Assembly (NCBI GenBank): GCA_034435395.1
Contig: DAOTXK010000296.1
Location: 1-25,268, forward strand
Reading direction: 5' to 3'
From: DAOTXK01 sp034435395
GTDB taxonomy: Bacteria > Chloroflexota > Anaerolineae > Aggregatilineales > Ch27
DNA: 25,268 bases
Shown: piece by piece, positions 1-7,372 of the stretch
Numbering within the stretch: position 1 is the first letter of the stretch
How the letters are laid out: every line of letters starts with the position of its first letter
The notes under the pieces: model-generated
The model's input: only the letters and a program-made list of their open reading frames with translations
Database searches by the model: none
What the model was told of the DNA's origin: nothing
Translations under genes and position numbers: made by a program

Positions 1-190
1 CGATGGCGATGGTGATGCCCCGCTCCCGCTCCTCCGGCGCGTTGTCGATCGAGTCGAACGGCCGGAAGCTGGCCTGCCCCTTCATCGCCAGCACCTTGGT
101 GATCGCCGCCGTCAGCGTCGTCTTGCCGTGGTCCACATGCCCGATCGTCCCGATGTTCACATGCGGCTTCGTCCGCTCAAACTTCGCCAT
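1..190 (-). CDS. tuf: Elongation factor Tu, N-terminal part (runs off the left edge)
   Basis: EF-Tu is the GTPase that delivers aminoacyl-tRNA to the ribosome in the cytoplasm. Only the first 63 residues are in the window, read on the minus strand from ATG at 190. The start is preceded by AGGAGG about 8 nt upstream. The opening MAKFERTKPHVNIGTIGHVD, followed at once by HGKTTLTAAIT, contains the P-loop GHVDHGKT (about residues 19-26). The later segment APEERERGITI is the start of switch I. This N-terminus is diagnostic for EF-Tu. It lies 73 nt downstream of a tRNA-Thr gene in the same orientation and is probably co-transcribed with the three tRNAs. The rest of the gene is outside the window, so whether it is intact cannot be said. 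Confidence 0.97.
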   Translation of the reverse strand, partial: MAKFERTKPHVNIGTIGHVDHGKTTLTAAITKVLAMKGQASFRPFDSIDNAPEERERGITIAI

Positions 191-263
191 GCTTTGCGCA
201 ACCTCCTGAAATGAAACCGACAGCCTGTTTTGTCTGATAAAAGACGGGTTGTCGCATTAAAAA

Positions 264-336
264 AGCCCACAATGGGACTTGAACCCATGACCTCGCCCTT
301 ACCAAGGGCGTGCTCTACCGACTGAGCTATGTGGGC
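264..336 (-). tRNA. tRNA-Thr, anticodon GGT
   Basis: On the minus strand a full cloverleaf folds: acceptor arms GCCCACA/TGTGGGC, D-arm with TAGCTCAGTCGGTAGAGCA, anticodon stem CGCCC/GGGCG with loop TTGGTAA, and T-arm with GGTTCAAGTCC. The anticodon GGT reads ACC/ACU. CCA is not encoded. It is the tRNA nearest to tuf, matching the position of thrT in the E. coli thrU-tyrU-glyT-thrT-tufB cluster. Confidence 0.96.
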
Positions 337-356
337 ATCTGAACCTGTATGTGGTG

Positions 357-439
357 TGGGCCGGGTAGGACTCGAACCTACGAAGGCTTCCGCCAGCGGA
401 TTTACAGTCCGCCCCCTTTGCCGCTCGGGACACCGACCC
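357..439 (-). tRNA. tRNA-Tyr, anticodon GTA
   Basis: This is a class II tRNA with a long variable arm, 83 nt. Acceptor arms are GGGTCGG/CCGGCCC with one G-T pair. The anticodon stem GCGGA/TCCGC encloses loop CTGTAAA, giving anticodon GTA. The T-loop carries GGTTCGAGTCC. Length and long arm fit bacterial tRNA-Tyr. It lies between the two tRNA-Thr genes, with a 20-nt spacer to the tuf-proximal one and a 16-nt spacer to the distal one. Confidence 0.96.
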
Positions 440-455
440 CCATACGCGATCCCAA

Positions 456-528
456 AGCCGACGATGGGACTTGAACCCATAACCTAGCGCTTACAAGGCG
501 CTTGCTCTGCCGATTGAGCTACGTCGGC
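456..528 (-). tRNA. tRNA-Thr, anticodon TGT
   Basis: The minus-strand cloverleaf has acceptor arms GCCGACG/CGTCGGC, anticodon stem AGCGC/GCGCT with loop CTTGTAA (anticodon TGT, reading ACA and related Thr codons), and T-arm with GGTTCAAGTCC. It is the first gene of the tRNA-tuf unit, as thrU is in E. coli. It begins 12 nt downstream of a TATAAT box. Confidence 0.96.
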
Positions 529-540
529 ATCTGGCCGGGT

Positions 541-569
541 ATTATACCACGGCGCCGACGCCGATTCCA
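541..569 (-). promoter_or_regulatory. Second, extended -10 promoter in front of tRNA-Thr(TGT)
   Basis: On the minus strand a perfect TATAAT (541-546) is preceded by TGG, giving the extended -10 form TGn-TATAAT. A weak -35 TGGAAT (564-569) sits 17 bp upstream. The start would fall only a few nucleotides before the mature tRNA 5' end. It may act in tandem with the promoter at 601-629. Confidence 0.55.
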
Positions 570-600
570 GAGCCGGTAGCTCAACGCGATAGGCAGGCGA

Positions 601-629
601 ATTTTAGCGAATGGGCGGGGGTTTGTCAA
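601..629 (-). promoter_or_regulatory. Sigma-70 promoter of the tRNA-tuf unit
   Basis: On the minus strand a perfect -35 TTGACA (624-629) is followed after exactly 17 bp by -10 TAAAAT (601-606). It points at tRNA-Thr(TGT), tRNA-Tyr, tRNA-Thr(GGT) and tuf. The quality fits a highly expressed translation operon. Confidence 0.8.
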
Positions 630-652
630 CGGTCTGTCAGCGATAATAGCTG

Positions 653-682
653 TTGACCGGGGTGCCTGGGCTTATTTATACT
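653..682 (+). promoter_or_regulatory. Promoter of the TPR gene
   Basis: -35 TTGACC (653-658) and -10 TATACT (677-682) are separated by 18 bp on the plus strand. The expected start near 689 leaves a leader of only about 14 nt before ATG 703. Its -35 forms an inverted repeat (GTCAAC/GTTGAC) with the -35 of the divergent tRNA-tuf promoter. Confidence 0.65.
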
Positions 683-702
683 GAATGGAGAGTTACTGGT
701 AG

Positions 703-1329
703 ATGAGGTGCGGCGTGGGGATCTTACGGGCGTTCACCGGGGGGCGAACGCTGGTCGAGCGGTACCTGGAGCGAGGGCTACACCACCTCGACACTGGCGA
801 ATATGAAGATGCCATTGCCGATCTGTCCGAAGCCATCGCCCAGGAACCGTACAATGCGGAGTTGTATGCCACCCGCGGGTTTATTTATCTGGAATCGGAC
901 AACGAGGAATATCTTAAATACGCCCGCGCCGACTTTGATTATGCCCTGTACCTTGATCCAGAACAGTGGGCGGCCGACTACTGCCTGGGCATGATCGCCT
1001 ATGCGGAGGAGGATTACGAGGAAGCGTTGCGTCGCTTCTCCGCAGCCCGGGAACGCGCGCCGTTGCGCCCCGAAATTTACTACTACCGGGCGCTGTGTCA
1101 CTACCGGCTGGGCGATCCCCAGCGGGCGGCAGAGGAAATGGACCTGGCCATCCAGCTTTTTGAGCCGCGTGACAGCCGCAAGCGCGACGCTAAACAGTGG
1201 CTCCGGGAATTCCAGAAACCTGCCGGGCAGATGGAACGGCCTGTCAAGGACGCCCTCCCGGCGCGGCCATCGCTGACCGGGCGTCCGGCAGAGGGGGAGC
1301 GCCCGGACGTTAATGATCTCGACCAGTGA
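703..1329 (+). CDS. Tetratricopeptide-repeat (TPR) protein
   Basis: This is a 208-residue protein without signal peptide or membrane helix. From about residue 20 to 155 it consists of four TPR-like helical hairpins, with typical phrases such as LDTGEYEDAIADLSEAI, AELYATRGFIYL, MIAYAEEDYEEALRRFSAA and PEIYYYRALCHYRLGDPQRA. TPR arrays form a curved scaffold for protein-protein contacts, so a cytoplasmic adaptor role is inferred and the partner is unknown. The last 50 residues are charged, Pro-rich and probably disordered. Start ATG 703 follows a good promoter closely, and the Shine-Dalgarno GGAG at 687-690 is rather distant, so a start slightly downstream is possible. Its 3' end overlaps the convergent membrane-protein gene by 20 bp. 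Confidence 0.85.
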   Translation: MRCGVGILRAFTGGRTLVERYLERGLHHLDTGEYEDAIADLSEAIAQEPYNAELYATRGFIYLESDNEEYLKYARADFDYALYLDPEQWAADYCLGMIAYAEEDYEEALRRFSAARERAPLRPEIYYYRALCHYRLGDPQRAAEEMDLAIQLFEPRDSRKRDAKQWLREFQKPAGQMERPVKDALPARPSLTGRPAEGERPDVNDLDQ

Positions 1330-1825
1330 CGACGGGCGAGCTGAGGGGGGCCTGATGGCTCCGGTTCTTCCTGGACGCCCGGTGCGCGATCCTGAGCAGG
1401 CCGATTCCCAGCCCAAGCAGCGCGCCGGAGACACTCCAGGCGAGGATACGGGCCAGCGTCGCCCCAATCACGGGCAGCGGGTAATCAGGGGCGAGGTGGC
1501 CGTGGACGGCTGTTTTGAGCACCATCAACAGCGCTGCTGCCATCCCCCACAGGACGCCGACCAGCGCCCCCCCTAACAAAAGGCCGGGCACGGCTTTCCC
1601 CGGCGGGAAACGCCTGCCGGCCAGGGTTCTGACGGTGATCAGAATCCCAACCAACACCGCCAGACCGGCGGCCAGGGCGATCACCGGCCAGATGGCGGTG
1701 TCCTCCAAAGACAGCCACCACAGCAGCAACCCGCCGTACCCGACCGCCAGCAGCGTCAGCCGTGGCCCGCGATAAGGAATGACCAGGAAATCAGCATCTG
1801 GCCGCTCCGGCTGGTTCATGGCCAT
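1310..1825 (-). CDS. Small membrane protein, unknown function
   Basis: This 171-residue protein has four predicted transmembrane helices, at about residues 22-40, 45-65, 82-104 and 120-146, rich in Leu, Ala and Gly. The C-terminal tail is short and basic. I recognise no catalytic motif or named family. ATG 1825 is used; a second in-frame ATG at 1819 is equally possible and no clear Shine-Dalgarno is visible. The gene starts 12 nt after the stop of the upstream membrane protein, so the two probably form one translationally linked operon. The 3' end overlaps the convergent TPR gene, with no terminator between them. Confidence 0.7.
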   Translation of the reverse strand: MAMNQPERPDADFLVIPYRGPRLTLLAVGYGGLLLWWLSLEDTAIWPVIALAAGLAVLVGILITVRTLAGRRFPPGKAVPGLLLGGALVGVLWGMAAALLMVLKTAVHGHLAPDYPLPVIGATLARILAWSVSGALLGLGIGLLRIAHRASRKNRSHQAPLSSPVVTGRDH

Positions 1826-1837
1826 GGCGAGGAGGGC

Positions 1838-2326
1838 CTATTCCTCGTCCTCCGTCTTCGGGGCCGTTCGGGCCCGGCGTTTGCTGGTTGATGCCGGGAT
1901 GGCGGGTGAATCGTCGGGGACGATCTCCGGGCTGGCGGGCCGGAGCATGGGCGTGGAGGTGGGGCGCGTGCTCTCAGGGATGTACTCGTCGGGGGCCAGT
2001 TGCTTGCGCCGCCCGTCCAGGAACCACTCCCAGGAGAACGTCTGGCTGTCGCTGCGTCGAGACAGCAGGACATAGACGTTGAGCATCAGGAAATAGCCAA
2101 AGAAGCCGATCCCCAGGCCGATGCCGTAGGCGGCAAACAGGGATGTTCGGGAAGGGAAGAGCGCCATGATGCCCGCCCCGCCCAGGATGCCCAGCAGCGT
2201 GCCGATGTCGTTGAGGTTAAACGCCCCTGTACGGTAGCGGTTGATGTAGTAGGTATACCAGCCGATAACTGCCCCGAAAAATCCCGCGCCGAACCATTGA
2301 AAGATATTGGCTGTCGGTTCTGCCAC
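1838..2326 (-). CDS. Membrane protein with three N-terminal helices and a disordered tail, unknown function
   Basis: This 162-residue protein starts at GTG 2326, with GAGAAGG 6 nt upstream. Predicted membrane helices lie at about residues 10-28, 42-58 and 64-88. Gly-rich segments such as GIGLGIGFFGYF are typical of tightly packed helices. Residues 95-162 are polar, Pro/Ser/Thr-rich and end in an acidic stretch, so they are probably cytosolic and unstructured. I do not recognise a family. It is the first gene of a two-gene operon behind the promoter at 2366-2394. Confidence 0.7.
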   Translation of the reverse strand: MAEPTANIFQWFGAGFFGAVIGWYTYYINRYRTGAFNLNDIGTLLGILGGAGIMALFPSRTSLFAAYGIGLGIGFFGYFLMLNVYVLLSRRSDSQTFSWEWFLDGRRKQLAPDEYIPESTRPTSTPMLRPASPEIVPDDSPAIPASTSKRRARTAPKTEDEE

Positions 2327-2365
2327 GTAACCTTCTCCCGCTTGGTAGGACTGCCTTTTAGCTCG

Positions 2366-2394
2366 ATCCTAGTGCTGACGGCGGGGTCTGTCAA
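2366..2394 (-). promoter_or_regulatory. Promoter of the two-gene membrane-protein operon
   Basis: On the minus strand a perfect -35 TTGACA (2389-2394) stands 17 bp before -10 TAGGAT (2366-2371). The start would lie near 2359, leaving a leader of about 33 nt before GTG 2326. Confidence 0.6.
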
Positions 2395-2453
2395 CCATTC
2401 ACCGGGGGCAGCGTGGGGATCCCAGAATGGTTGCCGCCCGGCAAGGCCCGTGT

Positions 2454-2468
2454 TACAACAAAGTTGTA
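2454..2468. promoter_or_regulatory. Palindromic operator-like site upstream of the aldehyde dehydrogenase
   Basis: TACAAC-AAA-GTTGTA is a perfect inverted repeat with 6-bp arms and a 3-bp centre. It lies 66 bp before ATG 2535 in the divergent intergenic region. The size suits a dimeric repressor, but no regulator is encoded beside it. A convincing promoter for the aldehyde dehydrogenase was not found nearby. Confidence 0.4.
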
Positions 2469-2534
2469 GGTGGCGGCGGACTGGCCGTCCGCTGGTTACA
2501 GCTTCTAACGGTTGGACCCGTTGCGGGAGGTTCG

Positions 2535-4103
2535 ATGACCGACCAGGCCAGAACAACCGATTCTTCTGCAGATGGGCAGGGCCCCGCGCCGTTCACTGCC
2601 CAGACCATCGTTTCCCGGTCTCCGGCAACCGGCGAGGTGCTGGGCCAGGTGGCGGTCGCCACGCCGTCACAAATTCAGGCGGCCATGGCGGAAGCGCGAC
2701 TCGGTCAGGTAGCCTGGGAGGGGATTGGTTTGCAGCGGCGGGTGGCCTTCATCGCCGCGCTCCGCGACGCGCTTTACCACCACAAGGATCGGGTATTGCA
2801 TATGCTGGTCGCCGAGCAGGGCAAGGTCATCCAGGAGGCCATGCTGGAGTACCTGGCGACCATCGAGACGCTTGACTACTACGTGCGGGAGGCGGCGCGC
2901 GTCCTCTCGCCGGTCGTTGTGCCCGTCCGCCTGGTGCCGCAGCGCCGGTTCATGATCGAACGGCGGCCGTTTGGCGTGGTGCTGCTCATCTCCGTCTGGA
3001 ACTACCCCCTGTTCTTTTCGCTGGGGCCGATTGCCGCGGCTTTGATCGCCGGCAACAGCCTGCTCTTTAAGCCATCCGAGTTCGCCACCCAGGTGGGCGA
3101 GGTTATCGCTGGCCTGATCGATGAGGCGGGCATTCCTGGCGAGGTTTTTCATGTTTTACACGGCTACGGGGAGGTCGGCGCGGCGCTGATCGACGCGCGT
3201 CCGGACCGCATCGTGTTCACCGGCAGCGTCGCCAACGGCAAAAAAGTCGCCCAGGCCGCCGCCGAGAAGTTGATCCCGGTCACGCTGGAACTGGGTGGCA
3301 AGGATGCCGCCATCGTGCTCGACGATGCCGACATCGACCATGCCGCTGTGGGCATTGTGTGGAGCGGGATGTTTAATGCCGGCCAGACCTGCGCCTCGGT
3401 CGAGCGCGTGTTTGTGCAGCGCCGCGTGGCCGAGCAACTGGTGACGGCCATGAAGCGGGTCATTGTGGACCATGTCCAGGGTTCGGACGGCGCGGCGGGC
3501 AAGGCTTTGGCCGCCATCACCACGCCGGCGCAGCTGGCGACCGTGGATTCGCAGGTGCGCGAAGCGATTGAGGGGGGCGCGCAGGTTGTGGTCGGGGGTT
3601 ATCGGCTGAACGGGGGCGGGATGTTTTACGCGCCGACGATCCTGACCGGCGTCACCCCGGATATGCGCATCTGCCGGGAGGAGACCTTCGGCCCGGTGAT
3701 CGTGGTTACGGCGGTTGAAAACGAGGAGGAAGCGGTCCGGCGGGCCAATGACAGCCCCTTCGGGCTGACGGCCAGCGTGTGGACGCGGGATCGCCAGCGG
3801 GGGCTGCGCCTGGCGCGTCGCCTAGCAGTCGGCAGCGTCTCCATCAATGAACATCTGCTGGTGAGCGGCGTGCCGGAGACGCCCTGGGGCGGCGTCCGGG
3901 AGAGTGGCTACGGGCGCACCAAAGGGCGAGAGGGCCTGCTGGAGATGACCTATTCACAGACGATCAACGTGGACCGCGTCCGGCTGCCGGTGGAGCTATT
4001 CTGGTATCCCTACAACCCGCTCAAGCGCGCGCTCTTTCACCGGGCGATAGATGTACTGTACGGCCCAACATGGCGGGATAAACTGCGCGCCTTACTGCCC
4101 TGA
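2535..4103 (+). CDS. NAD(P)-dependent aldehyde dehydrogenase
   Basis: This cytosolic enzyme would oxidise an aldehyde to the carboxylic acid with NAD(P)+; the substrate is unknown. From ATG 2535 the protein has 522 residues. The start is supported by GGGAGG 5 nt upstream; the open frame extends 36 codons further but has no comparable site. ALDH hallmarks are complete: SVWNYP with the oxyanion Asn156, FKPSE with Lys179, FTGSVANGKKV at the cofactor fold, ELGGKDA with general base Glu252, and NAGQTCASVERV with the nucleophile Cys286. The later EETFGPV and ETPWGGVRESGYGRTKG are also typical. The C-terminal extension ending near YPYNPLKRALFHRAID resembles class-3/fatty-aldehyde enzymes, some of which associate with membranes, so a lipid-derived aldehyde is plausible but inferred. 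The lipocalin-like gene follows after 67 nt. Confidence 0.93.
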   Translation: MTDQARTTDSSADGQGPAPFTAQTIVSRSPATGEVLGQVAVATPSQIQAAMAEARLGQVAWEGIGLQRRVAFIAALRDALYHHKDRVLHMLVAEQGKVIQEAMLEYLATIETLDYYVREAARVLSPVVVPVRLVPQRRFMIERRPFGVVLLISVWNYPLFFSLGPIAAALIAGNSLLFKPSEFATQVGEVIAGLIDEAGIPGEVFHVLHGYGEVGAALIDARPDRIVFTGSVANGKKVAQAAAEKLIPVTLELGGKDAAIVLDDADIDHAAVGIVWSGMFNAGQTCASVERVFVQRRVAEQLVTAMKRVIVDHVQGSDGAAGKALAAITTPAQLATVDSQVREAIEGGAQVVVGGYRLNGGGMFYAPTILTGVTPDMRICREETFGPVIVVTAVENEEEAVRRANDSPFGLTASVWTRDRQRGLRLARRLAVGSVSINEHLLVSGVPETPWGGVRESGYGRTKGREGLLEMTYSQTINVDRVRLPVELFWYPYNPLKRALFHRAIDVLYGPTWRDKLRALLP

Positions 4104-4170
4104 AGAGTAGCCCGCTCCGGCGCGCCTTACGGAGGGAATGGACAGCCGGCTTCGGTGATAGAGGAAAGAT

Positions 4171-5325
4171 ATGTGGAAGGTCGTCCTATTGGGTGTGTTG
4201 GGCCTGGCGATTGTGGTGTTCGGCCTCGGCCTGATCGACGCGAGCGCGGGCGATGACATCCGCGTCAGCGCCCAACTGTTGAACATTCCCACGGACATCG
4301 CCGGTTTCGCCCGGGCGGAAGGCCCTTATACCTGGCAGTTCCCCGCTGATTTCGGTCCCCACCCGGCATTCCAGACCGAGTGGTGGTATTACACCGGCAA
4401 TCTGGCCGACAGGACCGGGCGGCGTTTTGGCTACCAGTTCACCATCTTCCGCCGGGCGATAACGCCGGAGGCGGTCGATTCGGATTCCGAGTGGCGCACC
4501 AACCAGATTTACCTGGCCCATTTTACGGTGACGGATGTGGAGGCCGACCGCTTTTACCAGCAGCAACGCTTCAGCCGGGGCGCGGCAGGGCTGGCCGGGG
4601 CGACCAGCGATCCCCGGTACCACGTCTGGCTGGAGGACTGGGAGGCTGTGGCGCTGGATGACGAGGCGGCGCGGACCCGCCTCACGGTTGCCGCCGAGGC
4701 GGTGGCCATCGACCTGACGCTGGAGCAGATCAGGCCGCCGGCGTTGCAGGGGGAGGGCGGCCTCAGCCGGAAAAGCGACGAACCCGGCAACGCCAGCTAC
4801 TATTACTCTCTGACCCGCCTGCTGACCGTAGGGACGATCACCGTCGGCGGCACCGCCTATGCCGTCAGCGGGACGACCTGGATGGACCACGAATTCAGCA
4901 CCGGCGCGCTGGGCGACGATGCGCAGGGCTGGGACTGGTTCGGCCTGCACCTGGATGACGGCCGCGACCTGATGCTGGGCCGCATCCGGCGGGTGAGCGG
5001 CGGCCATGACCCGGCCTTCGGCGGGCTGCTGGTCTGGCCGAATGGGCGCACGCGCCAGCTCCGGGCGGATGACTTCACGATTGACGTGACGGATACCTGG
5101 ACCAGCCCGCATACCGGCGCGGTCTATCCCGCCGGTTGGCGCATCCACGTCGACGGGGGCGAGGGCGGCCCGCTCGACCTCACCCTGACGCCGCTGGCCG
5201 CCGATCAGGAATTACGGGAGACCATCGCCTACTGGGAAGGCGCGGTTCACATCACGGGGGAGACCACCGGCTACGGCTACGCGGAGCTGACGGGCTACGC
5301 CGGGACGATGAACGGGCGGTTTTAG
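4171..5325 (+). CDS. Lipocalin-fold CrtC/AttH-family protein, membrane-anchored
   Basis: This 384-residue protein starts at ATG 4171 with GAGGAAAG just upstream. It opens with a hydrophobic helix (residues 3-24), an uncleaved anchor or signal peptide, so the body should lie outside the cytoplasm. The family signature is clear: HPAFQTEWWYYTGNL (about residues 66-80), then GYQFTIFRRAI, a YYYSLTRL strand, and TWMDHEFST followed by WDWFGLHLDDG (about residues 235-262). These belong to the double-lipocalin family of carotenoid 1,2-hydratase (CrtC) and AttH. CrtC adds water to acyclic carotenoids, but most members outside carotenoid clusters have no proven substrate. No carotenoid genes are seen here, so only binding or hydration of a hydrophobic ligand is inferred. 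Confidence 0.85.
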   Translation: MWKVVLLGVLGLAIVVFGLGLIDASAGDDIRVSAQLLNIPTDIAGFARAEGPYTWQFPADFGPHPAFQTEWWYYTGNLADRTGRRFGYQFTIFRRAITPEAVDSDSEWRTNQIYLAHFTVTDVEADRFYQQQRFSRGAAGLAGATSDPRYHVWLEDWEAVALDDEAARTRLTVAAEAVAIDLTLEQIRPPALQGEGGLSRKSDEPGNASYYYSLTRLLTVGTITVGGTAYAVSGTTWMDHEFSTGALGDDAQGWDWFGLHLDDGRDLMLGRIRRVSGGHDPAFGGLLVWPNGRTRQLRADDFTIDVTDTWTSPHTGAVYPAGWRIHVDGGEGGPLDLTLTPLAADQELRETIAYWEGAVHITGETTGYGYAELTGYAGTMNGRF

Positions 5326-5495
5326 CTGGCTCGCTGGAAGCGGACTGCGGGCGCGTCAGGATGGGGTGAACGGCTGACGCGGTCGTAGGGCAGGCGTAGG
5401 TCAGACGCCAGCGGCGCGTCCATCAGCCGGGGCGTCGCTCTGGTATGGTGGAGGCGATGGGACGCGCCTGCCATACTGTCAGAAGGAGACCGGCC

Positions 5496-6551
5496 ATGCT
5501 CAAACGTTTACTGCGCGGGTTGCTGCTGACCGCTCTGGTCGCCGGGGGGATTTTATTCGCTGCCCCGCTTCCGGTGACGGCCGGCGCGGGCTGCGCCGCC
5601 CTCTCCATCGAACAGCCCATCACACCGGAATGTGAGGCGGAGATGGCCGCCCATCCGGAACCCAATGTCCTGCCCATGACCCCGGACCTCACGGCGCTGG
5701 CTCAGTATACGTTCATGCGCCTCCAGCATGGCGAGGAGGCCACGGAGCCGGTGATCGTCCGCGATGGGCCGGATGGCGAGATCATCGGGGCCATCAGTCC
5801 GGGCTTCAATTTCGTCACCGCCCGCCAACAGGCTGGGGAGTGGGTGGAGATCAACGAGGGGGAGTGGGTGCACAGCGACGATGTGCAGGTGCAGCGGGCC
5901 AGCCGCTTCGCCGGGGTGCAGATCGTGGAGCCGCTGACCTACCCGCTGGCCTGGATTCTGATCAACACGTACACGGCAGAGGTCCCTGGCGGCCCGCAGA
6001 TCATCGACCCGGCCCGGCTGCACCGCCGCTACGAGCGCCTGAACGTTTACGCCACGGTGGAAGTTGACGGCCACAACTGGTACCTGATCGGTCCCCATGA
6101 GTGGGTGTACCACACCTGGGTGGCCATCGCCAAGCCCACCCCGCGACCGGAAGGTGTGGGCGGGCGCTGGGTCGCCGTGGACCTCTACGAGCAGACGCTG
6201 GTGGCGTATGAGGAGGACCGGATGGTGTATGCCACGCTGGTCAGCAGCGGGCTGCCGGACTGGAGCACCAACGAAGGGCTGTTCCACATCTGGGCGCGCC
6301 TGCAAAACGATTACATGACCGGCGCCGAGGGCGCGTCCGACTTTTACTATCTGGAGAACGTGCCTTATGTTATGTACTTCGACGGCGACATCAGCCTGCA
6401 CGGGACATACTGGCATGATGGCTTCGGCTACCGGCACAGCCACGGGTGCGTGAACCTGAGCATCACCGATGCCAAGTGGCTGTTCGACTGGACGAACAGC
6501 GAGGCGTTCAAAGAAGCGCCGGTGTATGTCTACTACTCCGGCCAGTACTAG
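5496..6551 (+). CDS. Exported L,D-transpeptidase (YkuD domain) with SH3-like domain
   Basis: L,D-transpeptidases cross-link peptidoglycan stems through 3-3 bonds or attach proteins to the wall, outside the cytoplasmic membrane. ATG 5496 gives 351 residues and is preceded by AGAAGGAG with a 7-nt gap; an in-frame ATG at 5445 lacks such a site and would spoil the signal peptide. Residues 1-30 form a Sec signal peptide (KRLLRG, a hydrophobic core, AGA cleavage region). A bacterial SH3-like segment lies at about residues 70-125. The YkuD domain occupies the last 140 residues: GRWVAVDLYEQTLVAYE, then His302 in LHGTYWHD and the catalytic SHGCVNL with His316 and Cys318. All active-site residues are present. 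No lipobox is visible. Confidence 0.92.
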   Translation: MLKRLLRGLLLTALVAGGILFAAPLPVTAGAGCAALSIEQPITPECEAEMAAHPEPNVLPMTPDLTALAQYTFMRLQHGEEATEPVIVRDGPDGEIIGAISPGFNFVTARQQAGEWVEINEGEWVHSDDVQVQRASRFAGVQIVEPLTYPLAWILINTYTAEVPGGPQIIDPARLHRRYERLNVYATVEVDGHNWYLIGPHEWVYHTWVAIAKPTPRPEGVGGRWVAVDLYEQTLVAYEEDRMVYATLVSSGLPDWSTNEGLFHIWARLQNDYMTGAEGASDFYYLENVPYVMYFDGDISLHGTYWHDGFGYRHSHGCVNLSITDAKWLFDWTNSEAFKEAPVYVYYSGQY

Positions 6552-6568
6552 CGTTATCGGCGGCGGAA

Positions 6569-6606
6569 ACCGGGACGGCGGGTGACGGTCATCACGCCGT
6601 CCCGGT
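6569..6606 (+). terminator. Strong hairpin after the L,D-transpeptidase gene
   Basis: ACCGGGACGGCG (6569-6580) pairs perfectly over 12 bp with CGCCGTCCCGGT (6595-6606) around a 14-nt loop. It begins 18 nt after the stop codon and ends just before the next promoter. A U-tract is missing, so termination may be weak or need Rho. Confidence 0.5.
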
Positions 6607-6620
6607 GATTCCTGGTGGGC

Positions 6621-6649
6621 TTGACAGGCGCGGCATTTCGCGCTATTAT
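6621..6649 (+). promoter_or_regulatory. Promoter of the membrane protein-regulator operon
   Basis: A perfect -35 TTGACA (6621-6626) is followed after 17 bp by -10 TATTAT (6644-6649). Transcription should start near 6656 and read the six-helix membrane protein and winged-helix regulator. Confidence 0.8.
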
Positions 6650-6661
6650 ATTCGCAGACTG

Positions 6662-6683
6662 GTTTGCACTACAAACTTGTTTG
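6662..6683. promoter_or_regulatory. Operator-like inverted repeats at the transcription start
   Basis: GTTTG (6662-6666), CAAAC (6672-6676) and GTTTG (6679-6683) form two overlapping palindromes: GTTTG-N5-CAAAC, in which 6 of 7 base pairs match, and CAAAC-TT-GTTTG. They cover about +6 to +27 of the inferred transcript, so a bound protein would block initiation. The winged-helix protein encoded by the second gene is the natural candidate for autoregulation. Confidence 0.55.
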
Positions 6684-6701
6684 CGGATAATGGAGGTGGA
6701 A

Positions 6702-7370
6702 ATGACGGATAACCTGGACAGAGTCGCGCAGCGCACCCAGCGGTACTGGTACCAGGACGGGCTGCCGGAGATCGCGGCGGGGTTCCTGTTCCTGGTCGGC
6801 GGACTGGTGATCGCGCTGGCGGCGACTCCCATCGTTGATCCCGGCACGGCCCTGGCGCTGCTGCTGGCGCTGGCCTTGATCGTTCTGGCTGGTGTTGTTG
6901 AGGTGGCCGTTGGTAGAGGTATCCAAACCCTGATTGACGCCCTCAAGAACCGTCTCACCTACCCCCGGACGGGCTATGTCTCCTACCGGCGGCCCGCGCC
7001 TAAAAAGCGCTCTCTGCGGGCCCGGATCGGCCTTTACTTGGGGCTCATGGTGGGGAGTATGACGGGGGCCGCGCTGGTGGCCGCGATCATTTCGGCCGCC
7101 AGCCTGCCGGAGTGGGCGCTGTCCATGGCGATGACGCAGGGCGTGCTGCTGGCCATCGTGCTGGTCGTCATGGGCTACCGTTATGGTTTGGTCCGCTTCT
7201 ACGTCCTGGCGGCGCTCTCGCTGGTGATCGGAATGCTGGTGGCGCTCAACAACGGGACCTTCAGCGGGGGCGCGCTGTACTTCGTGACGATGGGCGCCGT
7301 CCTGGCCCTGTCGGGACTGGCGACGCTGGCGATCTATCTGCGGCGCTATCGGCTGCCGGAGGACGGGTGA
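6702..7370 (+). CDS. Six-helix membrane protein, unknown function
   Basis: This 222-residue protein starts at ATG 6702 with GGAGGTG 4 nt upstream. An upstream in-frame ATG at 6615 lies inside or before the promoter and is rejected. Six hydrophobic segments are visible at about residues 22-41, 47-68, 105-128, 136-156, 160-178 and 184-206. A cytosolic loop between helices 2 and 3 contains Lys/Arg-rich RRPAPKKRSLRAR, as expected from the positive-inside rule. The N-terminal RVAQRTQRYWYQDGLPEIAAG resembles uncharacterised membrane proteins encoded next to winged-helix regulators. I recognise no transport or catalytic motif. The regulator gene follows after 2 nt, which implies translational coupling and a shared role. 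Confidence 0.8.
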   Translation: MTDNLDRVAQRTQRYWYQDGLPEIAAGFLFLVGGLVIALAATPIVDPGTALALLLALALIVLAGVVEVAVGRGIQTLIDALKNRLTYPRTGYVSYRRPAPKKRSLRARIGLYLGLMVGSMTGAALVAAIISAASLPEWALSMAMTQGVLLAIVLVVMGYRYGLVRFYVLAALSLVIGMLVALNNGTFSGGALYFVTMGAVLALSGLATLAIYLRRYRLPEDG

Positions 7371-7372
7371 CG

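Noticed and set aside
157..480. 107-codon frame across the tRNA genes
   Set aside because: It reads through three tRNA genes and contains the translated tRNA sequences (for example GSSPIVGF twice), so it is not a protein gene.
571..594. tRNA-like fragment (GGTAGCTCAACG) upstream of tRNA-Thr(TGT)
   Set aside because: It resembles a D-arm on the plus strand, but no acceptor, anticodon or T-arm can be paired around it.
2427..2534. N-terminal extension of the aldehyde dehydrogenase from ATG 2427
   Set aside because: It would include the palindrome at 2454-2468, lacks a Shine-Dalgarno and adds residues unlike the family. ATG 2535 has GGGAGG at a good distance.
5553..6443. 296-codon open frame on the minus strand
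   Set aside because: It is opposite the L,D-transpeptidase gene, which has signal peptide and catalytic motif. The antisense product shows no recognisable domain.
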